DNA from: CAZTTH01 sp964615975
GTDB taxonomy: Bacteria > Verrucomicrobiota > Lentisphaeria > JABSQK01 > JAJFLO01
Assembly: GCA_964615975.1 (NCBI GenBank)
Contig: CAZTTH010000047.1
Location: 1 to 25,361, forward strand
DNA: 25,361 nucleotides
Reading direction: 5' to 3'
Shown here: piece after piece, positions 9,075-16,809 of the stretch
Position numbering within the stretch: the stretch's first letter is position 1
Layout: every line of letters starts with the position of its first letter
Notes under the pieces: model-generated
Databases searched by the model: none
What the model was told of the DNA's origin: nothing
Seen by the model: the letters and a program-made list of their open reading frames with translations, nothing else
Translations under genes and position numbers: made by a program

Positions 9075-9523
9075 ATTATGACCCTGTACAAATAAAATGT
9101 TTTCTAGGGAAAAGGTCCAGGTTTGCGCTAATGATCATACTATTTCCGGCTTGATGGGTACACAACGGCATTCGCTTAATCGACAGCGCCCAGTCAGTTT
9201 TGTTTTGATTTCGGCGTAAGGTAAGTGTTGATGGTGTAACCGGCAATCCGAACCCGGATAAAAACTATCGGCACGGCCGGGTTGAATGAGTTTGAAATCA
9301 AACCCAGGTCTCAGTTTACCTTAGGTTATGAACCCGATCAGGTTTTAGCAAGAGCTTACCCAATTACCAGCCTGATGGAAACCGCGGGAGGTGAAAATTC
9401 GACTGCTGGCAGTCAAAATGAAACGGAAGATTATTTCTCCCGTTAATGCGGCTCATATTGTATTCTTTTACCATTATATTACCCTTATGGAAACTTAACT
9501 AACGATAACGCTCCATCAGCCCA
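9075..9523. other. 449-bp non-coding region between nuoF and the CHASE kinase
   Basis: No plausible gene is seen on either strand. The region has several foldable parts: GTTTG-AAAT-CAAAC at 9290-9303; ATCAGG (9337-9342) pairing with CCTGAT (9371-9376); and a near-perfect hairpin AACGGAAGA / TCTCCCGTT at 9422-9444 around a TTATT loop. It also holds a 49-nt element shared with 24852-24900, listed separately. The 80 bp before the kinase start are AT-rich, but no -35/-10 pair with correct spacing was found. Confidence 0.55.
9366..9414 (+). repeat. Shared 49-nt intergenic element, copy A
   Basis: This segment matches 24852-24900 without gaps at 34 of 49 positions. Conserved blocks are ACCAG-N-CTGAT at the left, GAAAATTCGAC in the middle and GCAGTC at the right end. 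The variable part between the first two blocks keeps its length but changes sequence, as expected for a structured RNA or an old repeat. Its left part can pair with ATCAGG at 9337-9342. It ends 109 bp before the CHASE-kinase start. The strand is arbitrary; plus is chosen because copy B has a terminator-like T run on that strand. Confidence 0.45.
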
Positions 9524-12500
9524 ATGAATAATGAAATAAATCCCCCGATTACCAGTGCGAATGCGGCTCCCGGTAAAAACTCATCCCCACCAGATCTGAC
9601 CCCATCTGGTGGAATCAACTTCCATCCCAGCATCCCCTGGCTGGTTCTCATCGTTTCATTGGGATTTACCATTCTGAGCTGGCGTTTGGCCGTGAATTCA
9701 CTGCGTCAACGCGCTGAAATTCATTTTCAAGAGGTTATCAAGGATATTCAGATCGCCATTGAGAACCGCATGTTGGAATATGAGCAGATATTGCAGTGCG
9801 GGGTTGGACTCTTTAATGCCTCAACGGAAGTTTCACGACCGGAATGGCGATTGTTTTATACCTCATTGCAGATCGAAAAATTTTATCCCGGTATTCAGGG
9901 CTATGGATTGGGCTTGTGGGTTCAAGCTGAAGACAAATCGCGCGTCATCGAACAGGTTCGTTCTGAGGGCTATCCTGACTTCGACATCAAGCCGCCCGGA
10001 GAACGTTCACAATATTGCCCGGTATTTTACCTTGAACCCTTTAATCTGCGCAATCAAAGGGCATTCGGCTATGACATGTGGTCGGAGCCGGTACGCCGTG
10101 AAGCGATGTCCAGGGCCCGGGATTCCGGCAAATCCGCCATGTCGGGAAAAGTCACCTTGGTTCAGGAAACCCAAACCGATGTTCAAGCCGGGGTGTTGTT
10201 TTATATGCCGGTATATCGCAATGGGATGCCGGTGTCCACCGTTGCGGAACGCCGCTCCGCTTTACACGGTTTTGTTTATAGTCCATTTCGCATGCAGAAT
10301 CTGATGAATGGCATTCTGAGATACGATAAAATTTCAGAAATCGGTTTCCAGCTCTATGATGGAACTGAAATTACCCCTCAATCCTTGATGTACGACAATG
10401 AAGCCGAGGTCATGGATTTAGAGCGGGAAATCGATTCCAAATTTGACTTCACCGCACAAAAATCCCTGGCAATCGCCGGCCGGACCTGGACGATTCACTA
10501 TTCGACCCGGGCTCCCTTCGATGCCGCGATCGCCAATCCCTGGTTGCCCAATCTGATAGCCGGCGCCGGGGTGGTGTTCAATGCGCTGTTATTCATGGTA
10601 TTCTGGCAGATGTCCCGAATGCACAAAAGAGCCCAGGCGCTGGCGGAAAAAATGACGCAGCAATTGCGTGAAAGTCAAAATCAATTTCGCGCGGTGGCGG
10701 AAACCGCGAATGACGCGATTATTTCCGCCGACAATCAGGGACGGATCATTTATCTTAATCATGCCGCGATTCGCATGTTTGGATTTACCGGCGGCGATGC
10801 GGTGGGTAAATCACTGGTGACCATCATTCCCGATCGCATGCATGACGCTCATCACCAAGGCTATACCCGCGCGGTAACCCAGGGGCGCAGCAAACTCGCC
10901 GGTAAAACGGTGGAATTGACCGGCAAAAAACAGGATGGAGAAGAATTCCCCGTTGAGTTGTCCATCAGTCATTGGCATTCGCAAAACCATATCTATTTCA
11001 CTGCGATTCTACGCGATATCAGTGATCGTAAACTGGCGGAAAAACAATTGCAGCAACTGGCTGTTATTATCGAATCCGCCGATGATGCCATCATCAGCAA
11101 GGATCTCAATGGGGTTATCCTGAGCTGGAATCCTGGAGCGGAAAAGATGTTTGGTTACCTGGCTGACGAAGTCATCGGCAAACCCATCCTGATATTATTT
11201 CCCGCCCAAATTGAAGGTGAAGCTACACGGTTTAATGCCTCGATAGAACGGGGTGAAAAGTTGAATCATATCGAGTCAATATGGCGTCACAAACAGGGGC
11301 GGCTTATTGATGTGTCGATCGCCATATCGCCGATTGTAAACAAGCAGGGCGAGGCTTTCGGCGTTTCATTGATTGCCCGCGATATATCAGAGCGCAAAGA
11401 CCAGCAAAAACGTCTGCTGGCACAACAGGAGGAATTGCAAACCGTCAACTCTGCCTTGCAGGAAAAAACTGAATTATTAACCTGTCAAAAAGTTGAACTC
11501 GAAATCGCCAAATCGGCGGTTGAAGACAAAGCCCATCAATTGACCCTGATGTCGCAATACAAATCTGAATTCCTCTCCAATATGTCGCATGAATTGCGGA
11601 CTCCGCTTAACAGCATCCTCCTGCTCTCCCAAACTCTGGCGGAAAACCGTGAAGGCAGGTTCAATCCCGGACAGATACAGCGGTTGCTCGCCATCCACAC
11701 TTCGGGAATGGAATTGCTTGAACTCATCAATGATATCCTTGATCTGGCGAAAATCGAATCCGGTAAAATGCCATTAAATGTGGTTGATTGCCGCTTTTCG
11801 GACATCGCGGATGCGGTTAACCGCACCTTCGCGTTGACGGCGGAGAAAAAGAAATTGTCGTTTCGGATTGACATGCATCCGAAACTTCCCCCGGAGATGA
11901 ATACTGACGATCAACGGCTCCTGCAGATTTTGAAAAATCTGATCGCGAATGCGCTCAAATTCACCGAAAAAGGTGAAGTAGTATTAACCATTGCGCCGGC
12001 AACCTCAGGCTGGTCGCCCGCGCATCCCGATCTCAATCAGGCTCAATCGGTCATGGCTTTTTCGGTGCGGGATACCGGCATTGGCATACCCGCGGATAAA
12101 CAGGAACTCATCTTTGATGCCTTCCAACAAGCTGAATCCGGGATTGCCAGAAAATATGGGGGCACCGGCCTGGGATTGTCCATTTGCCTGCAGATTGTCC
12201 AAATGCTGGGAGGAGAGTTACGCCTCAACCATAGCGAACCCGGCATGGGCAGTACCTTCATCTTTTATCTCCCTCAGAAGCTGACGACGGCGGGCAATAT
12301 TTCCCGGAACCTGAGAAATTCTGCCTACTACCCCGAATCAAAACCGCCAAGCGCCGAATCGCTGCCGCAATCCCGCGACCTGCCATCTTCCCGCACGCTG
12401 ACCAGAAAGGAGTTGGAGTCTCATCACACTGCGGAAATCATCCGTGCGACTCAATCCGGGATGCCGATTCTCATTATCATGGAGGATGATGAGAAAATCA

Positions 12501-12643
12501 TCCCCACCATCAGCGACCTGGCCAGAGATGCTGGATATGAACCCATTGTCGCCATGAATGTTGCTGACGGATTGGCCCTCGCACGACAAGCTCATCCCCT
12601 GGCCATCACCCTTGACATCAATCTTCCCGACGGCAGCGGCTAG
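9524..12643 (+). CDS. CHASE-PAS-PAS hybrid histidine kinase, cut by in-frame TAG
   Basis: The 1039 residues form the N-terminal part of a membrane sensor kinase. A transmembrane helix (about 38-56) is followed by a periplasmic CHASE domain (about 80-325), a second transmembrane helix (about 342-362), two PAS domains (about 385-500 and 510-625), a coiled coil (625-680), HisKA with H689 in NMSHELRTPL, and HATPase with N809, DTGIGI at 850-855 and GGTGLGLSI at 879-887. A first receiver starts at 981 with E987/D988/D989 and phospho-acceptor D1031 in TLDINLPDGSG, then stops at TAG (12641-12643), where related receivers have Trp. The same frame continues without shift to 13621. CHASE domains sense small extracellular ligands; the ligand here is unknown. 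No Shine-Dalgarno sequence precedes the chosen ATG. Confidence 0.88.
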   Translation: MNNEINPPITSANAAPGKNSSPPDLTPSGGINFHPSIPWLVLIVSLGFTILSWRLAVNSLRQRAEIHFQEVIKDIQIAIENRMLEYEQILQCGVGLFNASTEVSRPEWRLFYTSLQIEKFYPGIQGYGLGLWVQAEDKSRVIEQVRSEGYPDFDIKPPGERSQYCPVFYLEPFNLRNQRAFGYDMWSEPVRREAMSRARDSGKSAMSGKVTLVQETQTDVQAGVLFYMPVYRNGMPVSTVAERRSALHGFVYSPFRMQNLMNGILRYDKISEIGFQLYDGTEITPQSLMYDNEAEVMDLEREIDSKFDFTAQKSLAIAGRTWTIHYSTRAPFDAAIANPWLPNLIAGAGVVFNALLFMVFWQMSRMHKRAQALAEKMTQQLRESQNQFRAVAETANDAIISADNQGRIIYLNHAAIRMFGFTGGDAVGKSLVTIIPDRMHDAHHQGYTRAVTQGRSKLAGKTVELTGKKQDGEEFPVELSISHWHSQNHIYFTAILRDISDRKLAEKQLQQLAVIIESADDAIISKDLNGVILSWNPGAEKMFGYLADEVIGKPILILFPAQIEGEATRFNASIERGEKLNHIESIWRHKQGRLIDVSIAISPIVNKQGEAFGVSLIARDISERKDQQKRLLAQQEELQTVNSALQEKTELLTCQKVELEIAKSAVEDKAHQLTLMSQYKSEFLSNMSHELRTPLNSILLLSQTLAENREGRFNPGQIQRLLAIHTSGMELLELINDILDLAKIESGKMPLNVVDCRFSDIADAVNRTFALTAEKKKLSFRIDMHPKLPPEMNTDDQRLLQILKNLIANALKFTEKGEVVLTIAPATSGWSPAHPDLNQAQSVMAFSVRDTGIGIPADKQELIFDAFQQAESGIARKYGGTGLGLSICLQIVQMLGGELRLNHSEPGMGSTFIFYLPQKLTTAGNISRNLRNSAYYPESKPPSAESLPQSRDLPSSRTLTRKELESHHTAEIIRATQSGMPILIIMEDDEKIIPTISDLARDAGYEPIVAMNVADGLALARQAHPLAITLDINLPDGSG

Positions 12644-12691
12644 GTCGTCCTGGATCAGCTAAAACACAATCTTTTCACCCGCCATATTCCG

Positions 12692-13621
12692 GTGGCGGTG
12701 ATCACCGCCGTGGAAGACTCCTGGAGAGCGCGACATAGCGGGGCGTTAACATTATTGCAAAAGCCGGCGACCAAAGAAAACCTGGCACAAACCTTTCAAC
12801 AGTTACACCATGAAACCACACAGGCAGTAAAAAATCTCCTGGTCATGGAACCGGTTGCCGCCCGATATGATGAATTACAGTCATGGTTGGGCGGCTCGGA
12901 TATTCATCTCGAATTCGCTGCCAGCGCTGCCGCTGCCCTGACCATGCTGGAGCATGTGTCATTCGGATGTGTGGTAATCCCGCCCGTCCTTCCTGATTTG
13001 ACCATGAGCGATTTTCTCCACCAGATCAAGGCGTTGTCATTACCCGTGGTGATCTATGATCCCAATACACTCTTGTCTGATTGGGCTGCAGTTTTGCGGA
13101 GTGCTCCGCCCAACGTAATTCTCCATCACGCGGTTACTCCCGCAATGTTGCTGGCACATACCAGTCTTTTTCTCCATCGTCACCATGAGCGTTTATCAGT
13201 ACAGCAACAACATCTGCTGGATACGGCGCTGCGTGATGATCCGGTTTTGACGGACCGAAAAATTTTGATTATTGATGATGATATCCGCAATATATTCAGT
13301 CTTACCGCCGCGTTGGAGCGCCATCACATGCAGTTGATTGAAGCTGAATCCGGCGCCGCGGGATTGGCAATCCTGCAACGCACTCCGGATATCGAATTGA
13401 TCCTGATGGATATCATGATGCCTGGAATGGATGGCTACGAAACAACACGGCAAATCCGTGCGCTTCCCCAATTCGACCGGTTGCCGATTCTGGCCATGAC
13501 TGCCAATGCCATGAAGGGCGACCGCGAAAAATGCCTGACGGCTGGCTGCACCGATTATATCACCAAACCCATCGACCGCGAATACCTTTGTTCCCTGATG
13601 CGGGTCTGGCTCACGGGATGA
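12692..13621 (+). CDS. C-terminal receivers of the interrupted CHASE kinase
   Basis: This is the in-frame continuation of the kinase after the TAG. Reading from 12644 gives the rest of the first receiver (ITAVED, then the conserved Lys in LLQKP). A degenerate second receiver follows (about residues 48-165 counted from the GTG at 12692), in which the phospho-acceptor Asp is replaced: VVIPPVLPDL in place of the usual VLD-x-x-LPD. A full third receiver (about 188-305) has D195-D197, D240, T270 and K292. The GTG at 12692 is only the first possible start codon; it lies inside a folded domain and has no ribosome-binding site. Separate translation is therefore doubtful. Without the TAG the whole gene (9524-13621) would encode about 1365 residues. 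Confidence 0.75.
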   Translation: MAVITAVEDSWRARHSGALTLLQKPATKENLAQTFQQLHHETTQAVKNLLVMEPVAARYDELQSWLGGSDIHLEFAASAAAALTMLEHVSFGCVVIPPVLPDLTMSDFLHQIKALSLPVVIYDPNTLLSDWAAVLRSAPPNVILHHAVTPAMLLAHTSLFLHRHHERLSVQQQHLLDTALRDDPVLTDRKILIIDDDIRNIFSLTAALERHHMQLIEAESGAAGLAILQRTPDIELILMDIMMPGMDGYETTRQIRALPQFDRLPILAMTANAMKGDREKCLTAGCTDYITKPIDREYLCSLMRVWLTG

Positions 13622-13954
13622 GTCGAACCGGAGATCGGGAGGATGCGGTTTCGGGAAAAAACCAANNNNNNNNNNNNNNNNNNNNNNNNNNNNNNNNNNN
13701 NNNNNNNNNNNNNNNNNNNNNNNNNNNNNNNNNNNNNNNNNNNNNNNNNNNNNNNNNNNNNNNNNAATGATGTGGACTGGGGCGGTGCTGCTTTTGGCGG
13801 TCTCAGCCAAACCCTATCAACTTCCCAAAATTGGGATGGATATTTCATCTAAACCAGCTATCATTATGAGGTCTCCATCGGCAAAGGCATCTGACCAGTA
13901 TGGCATCCGATTATCATAAATTTTTCATTGCTCATCCTAAGGTAGAATTACATC
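13622..13954. other. Assembly gap (100 N at 13666-13765) and flanks
   Basis: Positions 13666-13765 are exactly 100 N, the conventional filler for a scaffold gap of unknown size, so genes may be missing here. The 44 bp before and 189 bp after the gap show no recognisable gene. A 50-codon ORF at 13767-13919 is not supported by anything beyond being open. Confidence 0.85.
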
Positions 13955-14719
13955 ATGGCTGATCTCGCAACTCCTGATCCGAAATCCCCCACGAATGATA
14001 CCAATTCAGTCGCCATTCTCATGGTCGATGATATTCCGCTAAACCTCGATGCTCTCGAAGATGTTTTGGCGCCGCTTGGTCATCGGTTGAGGCGCGCCAA
14101 TTCCGGCGAAGAAGCCCTGCGATTTCTCCTCAAGGAAGATTTCGCTCTGATCATTCTGGACGCGAAGATGCCGGGCATGAGTGGTTTCGAAGTCGCCGCC
14201 TTGATGCGTGAACGCGAGCGTTCCAAATCCACTCCCATCATTTTTTTGACCGGCGAACTTTTCACCCGGGAAATGGTCTTCAAAGGCTATCGTTCCGGAG
14301 CCATTGACTATCTGCAGAAACCGCCCCTTGCCGAAATCCTCCCCGCCAAGGTGCAAGGCTTCGCGGATCTGGCTTTGATGCGCCAACGTTTGGTGGATGA
14401 GATTGATGAGCGCAAACGCGTGGAATGGGCGTTGCGTCAGAAACAGGAGGAAAATGAGACCCTGATCAAAGACCTCCAGGACGCGCTGGGGAAGGTGAAG
14501 ACCTTAAGCGGATTATTGCCGATCTGCGCCTGGTGCAAGAAAATCAGGGACGATCAGGGATATTGGCAGGCCGTCGAAGTTTATGTCAAAAGTTTTGCCG
14601 ATGTTGATTTTACTCATGGCATTTGTCCCGGTTGTTACGAGAGTAAAGTCAAAACTCAATTGGACAAATTAAAACAAGAGAAATTAGCAAAACTTAATGC
14701 CCAGGCCGACAATAAATGA
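13955..14719 (+). CDS. Response regulator with C-terminal Cys4 module
   Basis: A 254-residue soluble protein. The N-terminal receiver (about 18-135) is complete: D25/D26, phospho-acceptor D69 in IILDAKMPG, T99 and K122. A coiled coil (about 140-185) leads to a short C-terminal module with C191-x2-C194 in LPICAWCKKIRDD and H221-G-I-C224-x2-C227. This is the 'LPIC..CKKIRDD.GYW' motif found at the end of many receiver and PAS proteins. The pattern looks like a small zinc ribbon, but no function is established. There is no DNA-binding or enzymatic output domain. It lies downstream of the CHASE kinase on the same strand, beyond an assembly gap, so a partnership is plausible but unproven. A weak AAGG lies 12 bases before the ATG. 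Confidence 0.88.
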   Translation: MADLATPDPKSPTNDTNSVAILMVDDIPLNLDALEDVLAPLGHRLRRANSGEEALRFLLKEDFALIILDAKMPGMSGFEVAALMRERERSKSTPIIFLTGELFTREMVFKGYRSGAIDYLQKPPLAEILPAKVQGFADLALMRQRLVDEIDERKRVEWALRQKQEENETLIKDLQDALGKVKTLSGLLPICAWCKKIRDDQGYWQAVEVYVKSFADVDFTHGICPGCYESKVKTQLDKLKQEKLAKLNAQADNK

Positions 14720-14861
14720 TCCGTATGTCCCTTACCATCGTCGTCGCAATTCATCGCCTGCGCCGTTGCCATCTTCTCCCGGGCAATCATGAACCAAGAG
14801 CCTCAAAACCACCGGTTATGGGGAAGAAATCCGTGGGCGGATCATCCCCCGAGAATTATTG

Positions 14862-15962
14862 ATGAAACTCCTCAATCGTCTGAATCCTGATATCAATACC
14901 ATCCACCCCTATAAACCCGGAAAACCGATTGAAGAGGTCGCCCGGGAGCTGGGACTGGATCCCCATGGAATCATTAAACTGGCGTCGAATGAAAGCCCGC
15001 TCGGACCATCTCCAAAAGCCGTCGAAGCCATCAAAAAGCAGTTGCCGGACTTGCATCGGTATCCGGATGGCACCGCCTATCTGTTGCGTCTCAAGATGGC
15101 AGCCAAATATGGGTTGAATCTGGAGCAGATCATGCTCGGCAATGGCTCCAATGAAATCCTCGAACTGGTGGGGCATTGCTTTTTGGGGCGAAACAGTTCG
15201 GTGGTATACAGCAGCCACAGCTTCGCGGTCTACACCATTGTCGCGCAACTGTTTGGGGCGCGCATCATTGAAGTCCCCATGAAACCCGGATTACTGCATG
15301 ACATCGATGCCATGGTCGCTGCCATCACCACCGATACCACCGTCGTCTTTATCTGCAATCCCAATAATCCGACCGGCACCATTCTTAATCCCGGCATGCT
15401 CACTGCCGCGCTTAAAAAAATACCGGAGGACGTCTTGATCGTCATCGATGAAGCCTATGCTGAAGTCTGTCTCGAACCCATGCCCCCCAGTCTGGAGTTA
15501 TTGAAGACCCTGCCCAACCTCCTGATCTGCCGCACCTTCTCGAAAGCCTATGGCCTGGCTGGTCTGCGGATTGGGTATGGTTTCGGCGCGGTCGCGGTGG
15601 TGCAGACCCTGCAGAAAGCCCGCCAGCCCTTTAATGTCAATCTCCTGGCGCAGATCGCAGCCAGCGCCGCATTGGATGATGATGACTTCGTTATCGCCAA
15701 TCACCATGCCATTCGTCAAGGTCGCGAGTATATCGAAGAGCAATGCCGGCGCCTGGAACTGAATTACATCCCCACTGCCACCAACTTTATGCTGATTGAA
15801 GTCGGTGACGGCAAGAAAACCACCCAGGAGCTGATGCATCAGGGGGTGATCGTGCGGTCGATGGAGGGATATCACCTGCCACAGTATCTCCGGGTTACCT
15901 TTGGTACCGCTGGCGAAAACAAGCGCTTTATCGCGGCGCTCAAGCAGGTCTTGGAGAGGTGA
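14862..15962 (+). CDS. hisC: Histidinol-phosphate aminotransferase (HisC)
   Basis: A 366-residue PLP-dependent fold-type I aminotransferase that makes histidinol phosphate in histidine synthesis; HisC paralogues can also act on aromatic amino-acid precursors. Features seen: KLASNESPLGPS at 39-50, a RYPDG motif at 66-70, NPNNPTG at 166-172, VIDEAY at 194-199, the Schiff-base K228 in RTFSKAYGLAGLRIGYG, and LRVTFGT near the C-terminus. I start at the ATG 14862; a TTG directly before it (14859) is also in frame, and neither has a clear ribosome-binding site. It is isolated from other his genes, with 142 bp upstream and a long non-coding stretch downstream, so a HisC2-type aromatic role cannot be excluded. 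Confidence 0.92.
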   Translation: MKLLNRLNPDINTIHPYKPGKPIEEVARELGLDPHGIIKLASNESPLGPSPKAVEAIKKQLPDLHRYPDGTAYLLRLKMAAKYGLNLEQIMLGNGSNEILELVGHCFLGRNSSVVYSSHSFAVYTIVAQLFGARIIEVPMKPGLLHDIDAMVAAITTDTTVVFICNPNNPTGTILNPGMLTAALKKIPEDVLIVIDEAYAEVCLEPMPPSLELLKTLPNLLICRTFSKAYGLAGLRIGYGFGAVAVVQTLQKARQPFNVNLLAQIAASAALDDDDFVIANHHAIRQGREYIEEQCRRLELNYIPTATNFMLIEVGDGKKTTQELMHQGVIVRSMEGYHLPQYLRVTFGTAGENKRFIAALKQVLER

Positions 15963-16316
15963 GATCAAGAATCCCTGTCTCGATCCATTTATTTCCCCTG
16001 GCGCCGGTTGTGCGTCTTGGTCGTGGTCAATAGTTTATGAAGTTTTCTTACCGAATGACAAGCTTTTTATTGGCGCGCTGAACCGAGTCAGCCGAATCCG
16101 TCGCGCGACGAGCGGTTGAAGGCGGAACAAGGCGCCAGCGCTTGTCAGGCGGGTGCGAAGCGCACCGCCGATAAATCGTTGGCGTCAGCAGCCCGCCGTT
16201 AAACGGTATTATGCTTGAGTATTCTGGCATCAGGTAATGTGTTCTGGAAATCATGACCGGGGACGGTCATGCCGCGATCCCGCCGACAGGCCTGACATCT
16301 GGTTGTATCACCATTA
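15963..16316. other. 354-bp non-coding region rich in inverted repeats
   Basis: No gene is supported. The region carries a perfect palindrome CGTCGCGCGACG (16099-16110); an imperfect hairpin at 16148-16169 (GGCGGgTGCG / CGCACCGCC); CCGTT-A-AACGG (near 16197); and a perfect 8-bp hairpin at 16252-16271. hisC and the bacilliredoxin gene converge on it. None of the hairpins is followed by a T run, so classical intrinsic terminators are not evident. Confidence 0.55.
16252..16271. repeat. Perfect 8-bp hairpin with GGGA loop
   Basis: CATGACCG and CGGTCATG form a perfect 8-bp stem around GGGA, which is a GNRA-type tetraloop on the plus strand. It lies 45 bp beyond the bacilliredoxin stop codon on that gene's 3' side, without a T tract. 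It could stabilise a 3' end or be a REP-like unit. Confidence 0.45.
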
Positions 16317-16736
16317 TCAGGCGCAGAATTTATCTAAAAGCATCGACACCTGAGCAGCAACCTGCTCGGTGGTATGGCCTTCGATATCCTGGCGATGCAC
16401 AACCGCCACCGGCTTGCCATCCTTGAATAAACCGATGCTGGGTGACGACGGCGGATAACCTACCAGGGATCGCCGCACCTCATCCGTGGCCTCCTTGTCG
16501 TTGCCGGCAAATACCGTGTAAACCTGATTCGGTTTCTTTTTGGCCTGTGCTAACGCCTTGGCCAAACCGGGCCGTGCCATGCCCGCGGCACATCCACAGA
16601 TGGAGTTAATAAATACCAGGGAGGTCCCTTTATCGCCGCTGAGGGCTTTCTTCACTTGTTCCGCGGTGCGGAGTTCCTTGCAGCCCATGGCAACTGCTTC
16701 CTTGCGCATTGGCGCAACCATATCTTCTGGATACAT
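16317..16736 (-). CDS. BrxA/BrxB-family bacilliredoxin
   Basis: A 139-residue thioredoxin-fold protein of the YphP/YqiW family. The redox motif is C47-G-C49 in NSICGCAAGMARP, the CGC form that in Firmicutes removes bacillithiol from oxidised proteins. SSPSIGLF near 97 holds the cis-proline region. The length fits the family, and AAAGGA eight bases before the ATG supports the start. It lies 73 bp downstream of mrp on the same strand, so a shared transcript is likely; both families deal with thiol or Fe-S chemistry. Many non-Firmicute phyla carry this family, and whether the host makes bacillithiol cannot be judged from the window. Confidence 0.9.
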   Translation of the reverse strand: MYPEDMVAPMRKEAVAMGCKELRTAEQVKKALSGDKGTSLVFINSICGCAAGMARPGLAKALAQAKKKPNQVYTVFAGNDKEATDEVRRSLVGYPPSSPSIGLFKDGKPVAVVHRQDIEGHTTEQVAAQVSMLLDKFCA

Positions 16737-16809
16737 AGCGTTGGTCCTTTCATTAAATGGTAAAATTAAAAGATTTAATATGTTATGATTATCGCGGTTC
16801 GCGGTTTAG

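Noticed and set aside
9310..9360. Resemblance to a TPP riboswitch core (GAACC, GATCAGG, TTTAGC)
   Set aside because: The CUGAGA element and the rest of the conserved core are missing or out of order, and no thiamin gene is nearby.
9376..9414. Resemblance to the GGUGAAAAUUC part of cobalamin riboswitches
   Set aside because: The CCCGC-ACUGU part and the downstream B12 box are absent, and no B12-related gene follows.
12641..12643. TAG as a recoded sense codon (alternative code or pyrrolysine)
   Set aside because: TAG ends the second hybrid kinase, the YihY-family gene and the receiver-first kinase, and there is no pyl gene or insertion signal.
13766..13855. Frame reading out of the gap and ending GYFI-stop, possibly a gene tail
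   Set aside because: Only 28 residues are visible, with no recognisable motif, so it cannot be supported as a partial gene.
13767..13919. 50-codon ORF right after the assembly gap with a hydrophobic N-terminus
   Set aside because: No ribosome-binding site can be seen because the gap ends one base before it, there is no family resemblance, and a short open frame is expected by chance.
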